A stretch of DNA of 64,000 bases from Ciona savignyi (GCA_000149265.1 CH002893.1:508538-572537), one strand, 5' to 3'; positions 12,499-24,437 are shown, numbered from the stretch's first letter. Numbers and translations are program-made. The notes: generated by a model not told the origin, from the letters alone.

Positions 12499-13567
12499 GT
12501 GTGTTTATCTTGTGATGTGTGTGTGTGTATGTGTTTCTTGTGATGTGTGTTATTATTAATTGGTTTATTTTTCAAATAAATTAACTTATTTTTCTCCTGG
12601 ACTATTCCTCAGTTTAATGATACGTTGTAAATAATATGCTGTTTACATTTTAGGGGGAATTTACACTACCGTTGTGCTGTGCGCGGGAATGACAATTCTA
12701 CGTTACTTGACCAGTTTGGCTACATTTCATCTTGGCTTAGGCGGAAACAAAAATCACGAATGCGAGGTCATATCTGACATGTCGTTCGCAATGTACTGCC
12801 TTGTTACCGCCACGGTTTACTTGTTTCTATGGATGCGACAACGCACGTTTTACGCCAATAAAATGATGAACGTAAGCTACAATAGATGTGTACGCTTCGT
12901 CAGTGCAACCAGTTTCGGTGTCATTTTCGTTGCTGGGTTGGGAGCTATCGTAGTAAGCTGTCTACCGGTCTCTTATCCCTCCTCCCCACGTGGATGTACT
13001 TATACTGCCAACAGCTCGACCGAGGAAACAGCAGGCTGGATTGCATGCCTAGCTTTGCTGGTTATAAGTCAAATCGTGCTGGTCGCCTTGTTCATCTATC
13101 CGCTATTGCGACACAGAAATATGCAGCGATTATCGATTGAATCAAACAACAGTTATGAAAGTGAGAAATCAGAAAATTACACCAAAAGTGTGGTGACTGT
13201 TGGCGAACGATGCGAGCAGTTTTCCACATCAGAAGTACAGGAACAAAATGAAAATAACTCCAGACCAACCGTACAAAACCCACCGAGACCACCCTATTCC
13301 ATGAAACTCCAACGCAAGATTTTAAAAATCATGTTACGGACGATTATTTTCGGCATTTTATCCATCGCATCCGATATTTGGTGGTTGATGTTTTCCACTT
13401 ATATTTTGAGCTCCGCTGGCCCACGTCGCTGGTCGACCACGGCGTATGACCTAAACGTCATGTTTAATCTTTGTTCTGTGGTTTGCTCGTTTTTAGATTT
13501 CCCTATGATGTTAACATCGCCGTTAAGAAAGCGATTGACAACGAACAACCCAATAACGTCTGATTGA
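12183..13567 (+). CDS. Orphan seven-membrane-segment protein, two exons
   Basis: Exons 12183-12402 and 12654-13567 join in phase 1 and give 377 residues. Hydrophobic segments lie at about residues 33-55, 74-97, 117-137, 152-178, 197-223, 292-320 and 333-361. A likely N-glycosylation site (NVS, residue 12) precedes segment 1, which suits an extracellular N-terminus. The long polar loop between segments 5 and 6 is Ser/Asn/Glu-rich (RLSIESNNSYESEKSENY). I see no E/DRY after segment 3 and no NPxxY in segment 7, so it is not a typical rhodopsin-class receptor. It could be a divergent receptor or a lineage-specific membrane protein. The intron opens 16 bases ahead of a long (GT)n tract, and an acceptor-like CTGCTAAG stands two bases before the ATG. 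A polyadenylation signal AATAAA is at 13866. Confidence 0.8.
12421..12490. repeat. (GT)n microsatellite in intron 1 of the 7TM gene
   Basis: About 35 uninterrupted GT dinucleotides, continuing as an interrupted TG-rich tract to about 12550. It begins 18 bases after the donor GTGCGT at 12403. Confidence 0.98.
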
Positions 13568-13865
13568 GTTTATATGAACTGCTTATCACCATATATGGTG
13601 GAAATTTATCGTCAACCCACACTGCGTGTTGACAATACAGGTGACCTATTCAAGTGCTTCAAGCAACATCATGTTTATTTTTTAAAAGACAATCATTTTT
13701 TATCTCTTGTAAACATTTTATTGTATGTACACGTCCAAGCCGGAGACATGTGCATGTTACTATACAAACTGTGCCATGGTATTTTGAATGCATATTTACC
13801 TTGTTCACCCCAATTAAACGCTTGGTTTTGAATGCATAAACAGTAACGCCATCCACGTTTGACAT

Positions 13866-13871
13866 AATAAA
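13866..13871 (+). terminator. Polyadenylation signal AATAAA of the 7TM gene
   Basis: Canonical hexamer about 300 bases after the stop codon, in AT-rich sequence with no closer match. Confidence 0.5.
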
Positions 13872-15120
13872 ATCAATCAAATTTATATCGTTGTTTTTAC
13901 TATCAGTGTAATAGAGAGTGATGTAAGTAGTGATTCATCAAAAGCGAAAATCAGACACCAGTCAAAGGTTTAAGAATAATATACAGTTCTACCAATACAT
14001 ATGTATAACAGAATGGACACACGCTATTATCCCACTATTTATTTAAAGTGTGGTTACGAAGAGAAGCGTTTGTCGACAAGTTTTAGAAGCGATTTCTCTC
14101 TTAACTGTCTCACCATAAGGAATTTTACATTGCAATTAAAAACCCAAATATATATGGAATGTGTAATCGACTAGGACCACGTGATTTTTAAACCATTGAG
14201 CTCTGACAGTGTGTGTATGATGACTGTTGTTTCTGTTAGGTAAGATTACTAAGATTTAGTTGTATGTGTTTCTAGTGCACGTAAACGACCAAACAGAATG
14301 AAAATTAAATATATTTTACCAAAGTAAATTGACACCCACATCCCTAAGTTTAATTAATGATAAGTCAAAATTATTTTTATTGCCACTTTAAAAAAATTGA
14401 CACCCGTACCCAAGTTTAATTAATGATAAGTCAAAATCAGTTTTATTACCACTTTAAAAAAGAGCAGAGGATACATGCCGGTACTTCTAAGTGTTTACCC
14501 ATTCAAAATGTTATATGAGCTGGCGAATGTGTTCGCAGCTTAACGTAGCGATAGGGACGCCAAAGTATCCATTACCTACTTTTGTTAACTCGCTAGTTAT
14601 TCAGACTAAAGAATGCAAAGGTATCAATATTAACAATTGAAAGACTAAGGGCTGTAGTAAAAAGCGACCTTTAAAACTATGAAACGATTTTTGGTGAAAG
14701 AGCGTAATAAAAATAGCATAATTTGTTCAGAAATACCCACAACTAGGTGATACATATTGTATAATTTTAACATTCAATTTTTAGCACGCGCGTCAGAGCT
14801 TTAAACCTTCTGTTCAGTTTGGAAACAAAGACGGGAAAAGCAATCGAAGAAGCGTAATTGAACAACGAACAATCGGTTACTTTTGAATGACGCTTCAGAT
14901 AATTCCAGCTTTTAAGTGGAGTGTAATTCACTTCCAGATGTTTGTTTTGTATATGAAATATGTTGCAGATTTGTTTGGAAACTTCACATTTGCAGCATTT
15001 TTACAGGAGGTCCCAGCTAGATTCAATACGATATAGGGTCAAGCTAGATTCAATATAATGTACTTTTATTCTCAGACAGTTTTTTGTTGTGTTTATTAAA
15101 AGAATTGTTTGACAAATGCT
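13872..15120. other. Intergenic stretch between the 7TM and formin genes
   Basis: Contains a direct duplication of about 68 bp (14327-14393 and 14394-14461, sharing TTTAATTAATGATAAGTCAA). No gene seen. The promoter of the formin gene presumably lies near 14.8-15.1 kb. Confidence 0.5.
14327..14461. repeat. Two-copy direct repeat, about 68 bp
   Basis: Both copies run AAATTGACACCC ... TTAATTAATGATAAGTC ... CCACTTTAAAAAA with few differences. Confidence 0.85.
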
Positions 15121-18100
15121 ATGATGGCAAGTTCGTCACGAAATAAAGAAAACCCTAAAGACAAGGGAAGTCCCCATTTCCCGAAGGAAGAAAGCGATGA
15201 TTCGATCGAGCTATTGCCCCAAAATGACATCGTGTCGAATTCTGACTCTAATGACGTGTTCAAGGGAAAAGTATTGATCGACCGGCTGTTGGTGTATTAC
15301 AGCAAATTTGAAGGTTCCCGGGCCAGGGCTGCAAGATACGCTCAAAAACTTCTTGACTTGGGTCACATCGAGAGCTTAACAAACGGGTCAAAATTCGACG
15401 ATTCGACCCATGTCTATCGCTGGACCGACGTTGCGCGGGTTGTGAATCAGGCAAAGACAAAAAAGATGGCGAACGGAATAGACCACCAACAGCCACCGAA
15501 AATTATAAAGCGGAAAAAACTCCAGGAACAGGAAGCACAGCCCGGTAAATCGGTGCTGAAAATTTGCATCGAAACAGAAAATTGCGAAGGAGCTGAAATT
15601 CAGGTAAAAGCCGAAATGTTTTCAATATTATGTACTATTTGTGGAAAAATAGCGTTTTTAATATCCTGCAGTCTTTGTGGAAAGCGTAAAAGTTACCGCT
15701 TATAAGACTATAGTATTCGACATAAAATGCAATCAAAACAAAGGGTGAAACAGCCATAAAATATGTAAATCGATGGCAATCAAACTAAAACGTCTCAATC
15801 AAAACGTTAAACAACGTGACGCATTGATGCCCTCGGGTCAGACCAACCAAAATAATACGCGCATGAATAATGATCACGCTTACAGGCGAGAATAAGAGCC
15901 TCTCCACGAAATGAATCAGCCTCGAAACAGACAGTGATATCAACATCTAAATCTTTGACGGCTGCCACCGAAGACTCGTTCTTTGGCGGTAAAATCATGA
16001 AAAGCTTAAGTTACATGAATAAAAACGACGAGATACAACAAAGGTGGGTTATGTTTCCTGAGCTACGTTCATCATCCAATACACAACATAATCCACATAC
16101 ATTTATGGTAATCAGGTCATCTTTAAAAACTCCTCTGATCACCGAAGTAAAGTCCGACGAAGAGAGTAGAAATGAAACTTGTCATAGCCGCATGAACGGG
16201 GGAAAATCTATTTGGCGTACAGACAGCTTTGACGACCCATATAAGCAAGCTAATGGAAGCATAATCAAGCATGAAAATCATGTAGAATCGGAGTATTCTA
16301 ACAATGTGAAGTATGTACAGTCAAGTATCGGACAAACGCACGATTTAAATTCTCCAAATAAGAGCGAGGAGGATAATACCAAAGTGAAAAGTGAGGGACC
16401 TCGCCCCTTGCGCTTCAAGAGCACTACTGAGCCCGCTATACCACGTTCACCTGGTCCAGGTGCTCGTAAAGACGCTTCTCCAGTTGTCAAGGAGCGGTCT
16501 AAGATTGATAAGATCCACGACTCGAAATCGTCGCCTCAAGTGCCTCCACAACGCCCTACTCGGCAAAACACACCTCCCGTAGCAAAACGGGAAATCAGCA
16601 AGTCGATTAAGGCACGTCATACCTTACAAGCACAGAGCAGTCCGGAATCCATTGCAAACCACAACAATGAACAGACACTCACACCGTCCAACACAACATC
16701 AACGCAAACGTCGGAGAAAAGTATTCTCAATGCTTCCATGCTGTACAACGGGACCACTAAAAACGTCGCTGATAAACGGTTAGTTACTTTCACACGGTAA
16801 ATTCTCATATGAGCTATTTAGAGTTACTTTTCGAGCAGTTTAAAATGGCTATCTTTTAAAATTTAGATAACTAACCAGTTTAAATTATTTTTATCAAAAG
16901 AAATCCTACTCCGGAAACACATGAGGGCTTAGAAGAACTATCCCAGCCGGGGTTTAAAAGGGGAAAGGAGCCCTCTGTTAAAATTCTAAAACAGGCCAGA
17001 ATTGTTGAGGATAGACGAAAAACAAAACCGGGTAACTAATTGTGCATAATACTAATATTAACTGTTTTCAAAATTTTTTTATTGCGCCAAACCTTTAATG
17101 GGCTCGTTCCAAAGACCGATTTTTTTATATTGTTGGTGCGGTTATCGGTCGCGTTAACCTTTCAACCACACTACGGTACAACTATTTTTCTTTATGTAAC
17201 CTTTTATGTATGAAATTTTGGACGGTCGTGTGGCCTAATGGTTAACGCGACCGATACATATACGGTGTTCAAAATAAAAATACGGTATTGGTGACGAACA
17301 CTTCACCGGTTTGAAACCTAGCCTGGTAAAAAAAATTATGATTTTTTTGTAATCTTTTTATGTGATTTTCCTTCTATATTCATTAGAGACACCGGTGGCA
17401 AACGACATCAATGATCAGAGAAGCATTACAGTGTTAAGCCAGGAAAGCACAGGGATGTCATTACACTCGTCCGGCTTGTTGATGAACGATGCTAAGTTGT
17501 ATGAGAATGATTACGTACCAGTAAGTACACAAGCTTCTTCCGACATAGCAGTTCTAATTGTCAATATACGAAGAAACCGCTTCGGCAATATATTGATTTA
17601 TTATAAGGGGATTGGGTATTCATGTTTATCCCCTTGACTGGGGATAACCAACGGGGTTATCACACAGGCAATCGTCAAATTACCTCGCGCCAACCGTCGG
17701 TTTACCGAAGCCATTTCAGTGTGTTGTATATGATAGACAAGTTCCTTTAATTTGGTAAAACCCACTAATCCGCTGGGTTTAGGCAATGTCCGTAAAAGGC
17801 CTTGCTCAAGGACACAACCGACTAGCTAGCGGTCAGTTTCGTACCTACAACCTTTCGATTGAAATGCGACGCACTTAACCGTCAGACCAACCGACCGGAC
17901 CAATATTGGAAATCGATTTGATTTTTCTAAATTGTTCCTTTCAATCTATTTACTATAAATACAATATATCCAGCTGAGCCCTCCCCCACCCTCCCCTATG
18001 ATGCCCGTGTCTCCAATTTCGATCAATTTTGACCCACATTCTCCCGAAATGAAATCGTTATTTTGGAACAAAATAAATTGTCCGAATACTGGTGGAAAAC

Positions 18101-21100
18101 AACGGGATAAAAAGATAATCTGGAACGAAATAGAAGGCGACATTATGCTCGATGAAGATGAGTTCGAAAAGTAAGGCGACGTTCTTGAGTTTACAACTTG
18201 ACCAATATTTTTTCCTTAGCGTTTAATATGCGATCTATAAAACTTGCCAGCTTAAGTGTGCATGATTGTTCAATTTGCATTATGCAAGGTGTGTAAGCAC
18301 AGACCCCTAAAGAATATGTTTTAATAATACATAGGATTCTGCATTATTAAACATTTTCCTCTTTGCTAAAGGATGTTTCAAAAACCGCTGCCGTCGCCAC
18401 AGCACACAAGTCGCTCAAAAGGCGGAGACACGTCACGTACAGAGGAGCGAACCCTGAAAGTGCTGGCCATGGAAAGATCAAGACAAGTAGGCATCCGTGC
18501 CAACTCAGTACGGCTGCCCATAGAGGAGATTCATGATGCTATAGTGTTAATGGATGACACCAAACTGGATTTGGACGCGTAAGCACACACATAAATACGC
18601 AAGTAGTGATGTAATTGTCCGACTGATTAGTCTGGTGGAATTGTGCGTTGTCTTTCCAACCGAAGGGTTGCAGGTTCAAAACTGGTCACTAGCTAATCGG
18701 TTGTTTTTTTGGACAAGGCACTTAATGGACATTGCCTTAACCCAGTAGATTAATGGGTTCTTTCCAATTGAAGGAACGTGTCTATCATACGCAACACACT
18801 GCAATAGCACCGTTAACCCGACGGTAGGCGCGAGGTGATCTAACGATTGCCCGTGTGTTAACCCCCTTGGTTTTCGCATTCACGGGGATAAACATGAATA
18901 TGTTATCCTGTTCTGTTAATTTAAATTTGTTAACTATATATCCGTCATATTTCCACAGTCTTCAAGCTTTGTATGATGTCAGACCATCTCCGGAAGAGCT
19001 GGACGAAATTGCTGATGCGTTGAAGAGGCGTCCAAACGCCATTTTGGATAAACCGGAGCAGTTTGTTATGATGTTGGCAATGATACCAAGTCTCAGCGAA
19101 CGTTTGCAGGTAAATCGGACAGATTAGTCTGGTGGTTAAGTGCGTCGCCTTTCAACCGAAGGGTTGTAGGTACGAAACTTGTCGCTAGCTAATCGATTGT
19201 GTATGGGGAAAAACACTTGACGGACATTGCCTGAACCCAGTGAATTAATTACTTCTATTAAATCGAAGGAATGTTTCTATCATATACAACACACTGCAAT
19301 AGCTCCGGTAACCCGACGATGGGCGCGAGATGATCTGACGGTTGCCCGTGTGTTAACCCACTTGGTTTTCCCATTCACTGGGATAAACATGGATATTCTC
19401 TTCTCCCTTCCTTGAATCGTCACAAAGGGACTAAACAAAAAAAACACTTCTCTATCGTATACAGTACATTGTAATAGCTCGCTTATCAGACTGTGGATCA
19501 TGACATTTTGATACCCGTATGTCAGCATCAGTATCCGGTTCTATATTATCTACCTCCATATCACATTAGTACGTCAGCAAATGCATTGAATCGTCCTTCC
19601 CAAATTTACTCGTCGCTAACAACTGGTGCGTTTCGAACTGAAAACCTTTCGGTTGAAGGTATTGCGCGGTAATACTGACTTAACTGACCACAACAAGTTT
19701 TAATTAATTATTTAATTTTTATTTTATTTATTTATTTTTTATTTTTGGAGGGTTTGGCGGCCACGTATAGTCATACCGAAATTTAATAATTTATTGCTTT
19801 TTTAGAGGTATTCTAGCGACTGTCTTTTTTCCGTTTTTACCCGCTTTCCAAATTTTTTTAGTCCTGCCTTATGTTTTTATCGTGGAAACAAAAAATAAAC
19901 TTAACTAAACTCCCGTATTCCGCAGTGCTGGATATTTGCAAAGAAATTTCCCGACAAAATGGTGGATTTGCACGAACAGTTGACAGCAATCAAACAGGCT
20001 TGTTTGGAGATAATGCAAAGGTACTTCACATTTTCAGGCTGTGGTTTTCTGTAATATTAGTTTAGAATCCATTTCGCATAGCTATAAAATTAAGTAGTGT
20101 TTGGACTTTTGTCTCGGATTTTTTTAGAGAAAATTAGGTTTAATTATAGTAAGCTTTAGATTTACTGAGAGTCAGCGTGTCGAAGTATTAATTGAAGGGC
20201 GAATATCTAAAATACCAATTCCTATTTGATCTGCGCAAATAATTTAGACTTGACTATCGGAGTATAGTTGTGATATAAAATTCGGACTTTTTTCTCTTTT
20301 GTTTGTACCGGGCTCAGTTTCGAAACCACGACGGGGTCTTTGCTAAGGCCGTTTTTGTATGTAAGTGGGTATATGTATCTGTCGCGTTAACCGTTCGGCG
20401 GGGAAAACTAAAAGGAGGGAAAGAGGGAAAAGAGGAAACCGACATTAAAATGAAGATTATGTCATTAGAGTAGTTTTAAACATGGGGTTGGAGATATGGT
20501 TAGTTCTGGGTTCGATAATATAGTGTTCAGGGAAGGGTTTAAATTAGTTTCTGCAATTTTAGTGAGAGTGAGCGGTTTCCCTCCTATCCTGCTTTTAGTA
20601 TTGCCACACAACAGCACCAAAATGCGGAAATCGGTTAAATAATACCACGTACTCGACAGTGACACCTTGCGGAAAGTGTTTGAGGTAGTTCTGATCCTCG
20701 GCAACCGGATGAACAAAGGAACGCAGAGAGCCGGGGCGGACGGGTATCATCTAGATATATTACCGAAACTCAAGGACGTAAAAGCGCAGGTTTGTTTTTT
20801 GCATCTATGCTAAAGTCATGTTCTGCCCAGTTTAATAATTATAATGTCCGACCGGTTAGTCTGGCGGTTTATTGCGACGTCTTTCAACCGAAAACTGGTC
20901 GCTAGCGAATCGGTTGTGTCCTTGGGCAAGGCGCTTAACGGACATTGTCTGAACACATCGGATTAATGGGTTCTACTAAATTGAACAAACGTGTCTATCA
21001 TACAGAACACATTCCAATAGCTCCAGTAATCCAACGATGGGCGCGAGGTGATTTGCTAATTGTCCGTGTGTTAACCCCCTCATTTTCTCATTCACGGGGA

Positions 21101-23348
21101 TAAACATAAATATCCTATCCTATAATAAAAGTTCTAAGAGAACGACACTAGGTACAGACTTTACTTAGAGAGTTTAAGTTAGTTTTTTTGTTTCCACGAT
21201 AAAAACACAAAGCAAACTTTGATAATAATTTGGAAAACCAGTAAAAACGGCAAAACGACAGTCGTTAACCCTTTAGAAACGAGATTCTTTTTGCGTTTTG
21301 ACCAAGTCCGCTTTGTAGTGCTTTAGCGCCTCTAGTGTTATAGTCGATTTACTTGGTTTGTGACCGGCGTGTACGTTTAACTACCGAGTTATACACAGCC
21401 GGACTGACATTAAGGTGTGCGTGAAGCTTATTTTAACTTAGCAATTTAGTTGCTGGCCATGGTTTGTGTGGCCCAAACACGCTTGTGGAGAATCAATATG
21501 AATATATGTCTTAGTTTAGTTTATTCATTTTTTGCCTCTGTATTAAAAACGGAAAACGAAATATGAATACACGTCTATTTCAACAGAACGGTGAATCGAC
21601 ATTACTTCAATTTGTGGTGAAGGTGGTGCGAGACCAGTTAAAACTTGAAGGGAAACTGGACGAAACGGTACAGTCGCATACCTCCCTCGTGCTGGAAGAC
21701 GATTGATTTATCTGGGATGTTTCAGGTTCCCCTGACCCCGAGATGCGACGAGTCCTTCGGTGTTCCGGATCAAGCGATGCTTCTTCGTGCCTCCACCTCC
21801 CAACTTCACGATGTGGCGGAATCGCTGGAAGAGAACGCCATCAATTTGGAGGAGTGCAAGAAGAGACTTCTACCAGCTATTGTAAAGGAGAGCACATCCG
21901 ATGAGGAGTTGTCAATATTCAAAGAAAAGCTTGACGCGTTTCTTGAACAAGGCAAGAAATGAAACCCACATTTAAATCTATGATTTTCATACATGGATTA
22001 CAATAACTTCAACATGCAAATTAGAAAACAAACATTTAAACTTTTGGCAAAATCACTGGACTAAGTTTCGATCCGTTAAATTATTACCGAAAAATGTTAT
22101 CTTGCGTTTACAGCTACCGAGAAAATGAGGGAACAAGCCAAGTTTTATGAGGAAACCGTTGCAATCACGGAAGAGTTTCGGAAATATTTTGTGCCGGAAT
22201 CGCAGATGGAAAAGGCGGTAATATTTATAGTTGAAAAAAACAGTTAATTATTCAAAAACTTTCAGCCAAAATTGTAAATTTTACAGCGAAATTTTTTGGA
22301 TGTAGTAGCATGTAATAGCATATTTTATCTTTGCAGAAAACAAATTGTTCGATGTAGTGTCACGACAATATTTTATCTTTGCAGGAAACACCCGCGTCAA
22401 TGCTGCGAGCGATCCAAGAGTTTTGCGACGATTTCCGTGGTGCATGGTTGGTGGAACAGCGGAAGAAAGCGAAGGAAGAATTCTACAGAGTGGAACGAGG
22501 AAGGAGGGTGAGCGAGATTTTAACGATTTATTTTAAACTTTATAAACACGCAGTCGCTTAAACGATGATATATAACTGGAATGGGAACTTAAAATATCTA
22601 ACTTAATAGCTTTTTGTAGAATATTCATATTTAAGCTTGTTAATGGAAAACGCGGGGGACGTTAACAGACTGGGAATGTCCGCTTAGGGCCAAGGAAACA
22701 ACCGATTATCCAGTGACCAGTTTCGAACCTACACCTATATTTGACTGAAGGGTCACGCATTAAGCGACCAAGCTAATCGTTAGGGCTGTATAGACTAAAA
22801 AGCTGGAAGCTAAAAACACCGAGGTAAGGATCAAGGAGTAAACGCTGGTTTTAATTTATTTACAGGAGAGAAAATCAGCCATAGTGATCCGAACCACTCC
22901 ATCTGCACTTAAAGAAAGGTTCATGGAAAAACGACGGAAGGATGGTAGATATGACCATGACACGCAGTTTCGTGAAAGTATTACAAAACCCAAGAAGATG
23001 GTGTCGATATCGATCCCGGGCGAAGAACGGTCACTTTCACCCGAGGGAAGGGAGAAGCGTGCCCGACCATCCGAGAAAACCAACGGTGCTGTGCCGAGAC
23101 GCATGTATAAATTTTGCGACGGATCGCCTACTCCCTCTAACGGCTCTGCTACACCCGTCCAGCCCACGCTAGATGGGAGCAGGGAGTCGTCGTTTACAAA
23201 AGCCAGCGTCAACTCGACAAAAATCGAGCGTAGAATGCAGGAACTGAACTCAAAGAGGCAACCGGTAAAAACTGACACAGCTTCCTCTATACTCAAACAA
23301 AGCATGCTACAGAAGCGGCAAAACCTACTAAAAGCAAAGACCTGTTAA
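15121..23348 (+). CDS. DEP-FH2 formin, FMN/Cappuccino class
   Basis: Nucleates and elongates unbranched actin filaments. Fourteen exons give 1130 residues: 15121-15603, 15931-16778, 16901-17031, 17387-17520, 17974-18170, 18372-18578, 18959-19109, 19926-20020, 20660-20789, 21587-21667, 21726-21951, 22114-22217, 22385-22507, 22866-23348. Residues about 47-101 match the DEP fold (FKGKVLIDRLL, SRARAARYAQKLLDLGHI, FDDSTHVYRW). Residues 160-530 are polar and probably disordered. FH1 is only SPPPPSP (534-540). FH2 spans about 558-970 and carries MKSLFWNKI, ERSRQVGI, LQALYDVRPSPEEL, LDKPEQF and GYHLDILPKLKDVKA, the wording of the FMN class. The usual GNYMN reads GNRMN at 763. The intron after 21951 has a GC donor; the intron before 21726 is 58 bp. 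SINEs and other repeats fill the remaining introns. An N-terminal DEP domain is unlike vertebrate FMN1/FMN2 as I know them. Confidence 0.9.
17222..17335 (+). mobile_element. SINE family B
   Basis: Family B is a second tRNA-derived unit of about 110 bp. It starts GGTCGTGTGGCCGAATGGTT (box A-like), continues AACGCGACCGATACATATAC and ends with a box B-like GGTTTGAAACC before an A-rich tail. This copy is in formin intron 3; a reversed head fragment lies at about 17135-17180. Confidence 0.7.
17603..17905 (-). mobile_element. SINE family A, reversed
   Basis: Reads from the tail complement (GGTATTCATGTTTATCCCC) to the head complement (CCGTCAGACCAACCGACCGG). In formin intron 4, antisense to the gene. 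Confidence 0.8.
18617..18910 (+). mobile_element. SINE family A
   Basis: Near full length, GTCCGACTGATTAGTCTGG to ATAAACATGAATATGTTATCC. In formin intron 6, sense orientation. Confidence 0.85.
19114..19405 (+). mobile_element. SINE family A abutting a formin splice donor
   Basis: The head (ATCGGACAGATTAGTCTGG) starts only a few bases after the donor at 19110. The tail ends near ATAAACATGGATATTC. Confidence 0.85.
19775..19905 (+). repeat. Dispersed repeat D next to a formin acceptor
   Basis: Ends ATCGTGGAAACAAAAAATAA, about 20 bases before the acceptor at 19925, so it may supply part of the branch-point region of that intron. Confidence 0.65.
20296..20400 (-). mobile_element. SINE family B, reversed
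   Basis: GGGCTCAGTTTCGAAACCAC (box B complement) through TGTCGCGTTAACCGTTCGG (box A complement), in formin intron 8. Confidence 0.7.
20401..20605. mobile_element. Palindromic MITE (family C)
   Basis: GGGAAAACTAAAAGGAGGGA to CCTGCTTTTAGTATTGCC. It is directly joined to the SINE B copy on its left, so one of the two probably inserted next to or into the other. Confidence 0.75.
20846..21124 (+). mobile_element. SINE family A
   Basis: GTCCGACCGGTTAGTCTGGC head; part of the anticodon-loop-like region and box B is deleted (CAACCGAAAACTGGTCGC). Tail ATAAACATAAATATCCTATCC-like. In formin intron 9. Confidence 0.8.
21177..21266 (-). repeat. Dispersed repeat D
   Basis: GTTTCCACGATAAAAACACA to GCAAAACGACAGTCGTTAA, in formin intron 9. 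Confidence 0.6.
21952..22113 (+). other. GC-AG intron in the formin gene
   Basis: The exon must end ...GAACAAG and the intron begins GCAAGAA; the acceptor TTTACAG is at 22113. No GT that keeps the frame is near. Joining here gives FLEQ-ATEKMREQAKFYEET, which fits the FH2 C-terminal helix. GC donors normally keep the rest of the consensus (AG|GCAAG), as here. Confidence 0.8.
22290..22384 (+). repeat. Tandem duplication of a 3' splice site in formin intron 12
   Basis: TTTTATCTTTGCAG occurs at 22323-22336 and again at 22371-22384, each preceded by GATGTAGT. The second is used. Splicing at the first would hit TAG after six codons. Confidence 0.85.
22655..22780 (-). mobile_element. SINE family A fragment, reversed
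   Basis: Degenerate head region, with GACCAGTTTCGAACCTACACC as the box B complement. In formin intron 13. Confidence 0.5.
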
Positions 23349-23705
23349 ACATATACACAACTCATCTGGCTGTTTCGAACGCACAGTGCCATACTGTATA
23401 TATTGAACGACAAGTTTATGTCACCAAAACATGTAAGAACAGTGAGATAAATTGGTAATTCTGTTATTCTTAGTGACTTCATTCATTTTTTCTTTATAAA
23501 CGAAGATGATTTTTCATCTTTTATACATTATCTTATGTAGCAATGCCACTCTTGGTAATTAGAAATTGGCAGCTTTTAAAAGCTTATTTTTCAAAAGCAA
23601 GAATTGACAATTCCTAAACCGTCGTATTTTGCATACAAATCTATGTACATTTAGTTAGGTTTCACCAAGCGATAGTTCACATTCACTTTTCATAAATGTT
23701 CATAC

Positions 23706-23711
23706 AATTAA
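23706..23711 (+). terminator. Possible polyadenylation signal ATTAAA for the formin gene
   Basis: The variant hexamer ATTAAA lies about 358 bases after the stop codon and is followed by T-rich sequence. No canonical AATAAA lies closer. Confidence 0.3.
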
Positions 23712-23825
23712 AGTTTTTATTATGTTTTTGCTGTCATTCTATAGCAAAATGTTGTTGTGGTTTTACCTGATAGTTTCAGAGGAAAACAATGTGAGACACC
23801 AGAGATAACTGTCCTTCAATGGCAA

Positions 23826-24075
23826 GTCTAACCAATTAGTCTGGCGGGTTAGTGCGTTGACTTTCAGCCGAGTGGTCACAGTTTCGAAACTGGTCGCTAG
23901 CTAGTCTTCTGTGTCTTTGGGCAAGGCACTTATAACGGACATTTCCCAAACCCAGCAGATTAACGGGTTCTCCTAAATTAAGAATGTCTGTTAGGTGATC
24001 TAACGATTGCTCGTGTGTTAACGCTCCTTGCGTTTTCCCACTCACGGGAATAAACATGAATATCCTCTCCTATTC
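23826..24075 (+). mobile_element. SINE family A
   Basis: Head AACCAATTAGTCTGGCGGG, tail AAACATGAATATCCTCTCC. Lies between the convergent formin and WD40 genes. An internal deletion removes part of the body. Confidence 0.75.
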
Positions 24076-24437
24076 TATGATGTCCCTAAAAAGCAACCTG
24101 CAAACTTTACAGAAAATCCTCTCTAAGGCCATAAACGGAAACTTTTGTATTTTAACTACAGGAATATAACAGTGTGTATAGCGTAAAGTAGGTAGAATAG
24201 CATAGGTAGGTAGCGGGAGCGTGTGCATATACGTGAGAGCAAATTAACGAAGGTATATAGGACGGGTGAATCACAGCTGCAGTACTACACAGTGCTACGT
24301 AAGGATGGACGATAAGTACAAAACTCAAACTAAACCGAGGTATTAGCGAATATAAAGCAAGTAGAACTAAAAGCATAAACTAACAGTAGCAAAAACAGAA
24401 ACATAAAATGTGGAATTAGGATAGAAGGACGAACTGC

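Noticed and set aside
12384..12575. Long frames of alternating Val/Cys or Thr/His across the (GT)n tract
   Set aside because: They are translation of a dinucleotide repeat in an intron, with no real protein signal.
15604..15705. Continuation of formin exon 1 past 15603
   Set aside because: A GTAAAA donor at 15604 and in-phase joining with 15931 give a longer coherent protein; the read-through tail is intron-like.
18617..18700. tRNA-like heads of SINE copies as functional tRNA genes
   Set aside because: They lack a closed acceptor stem and run on into the SINE body. Only the seven Asn and Pro loci have full cloverleafs or clear remnants.
21645..21725. Reading formin exon 10 straight on into exon 11
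   Set aside because: The frame of exon 10 meets TGA; a 58-bp intron (GTACAG...TTTCAG) restores the FH2 sequence.
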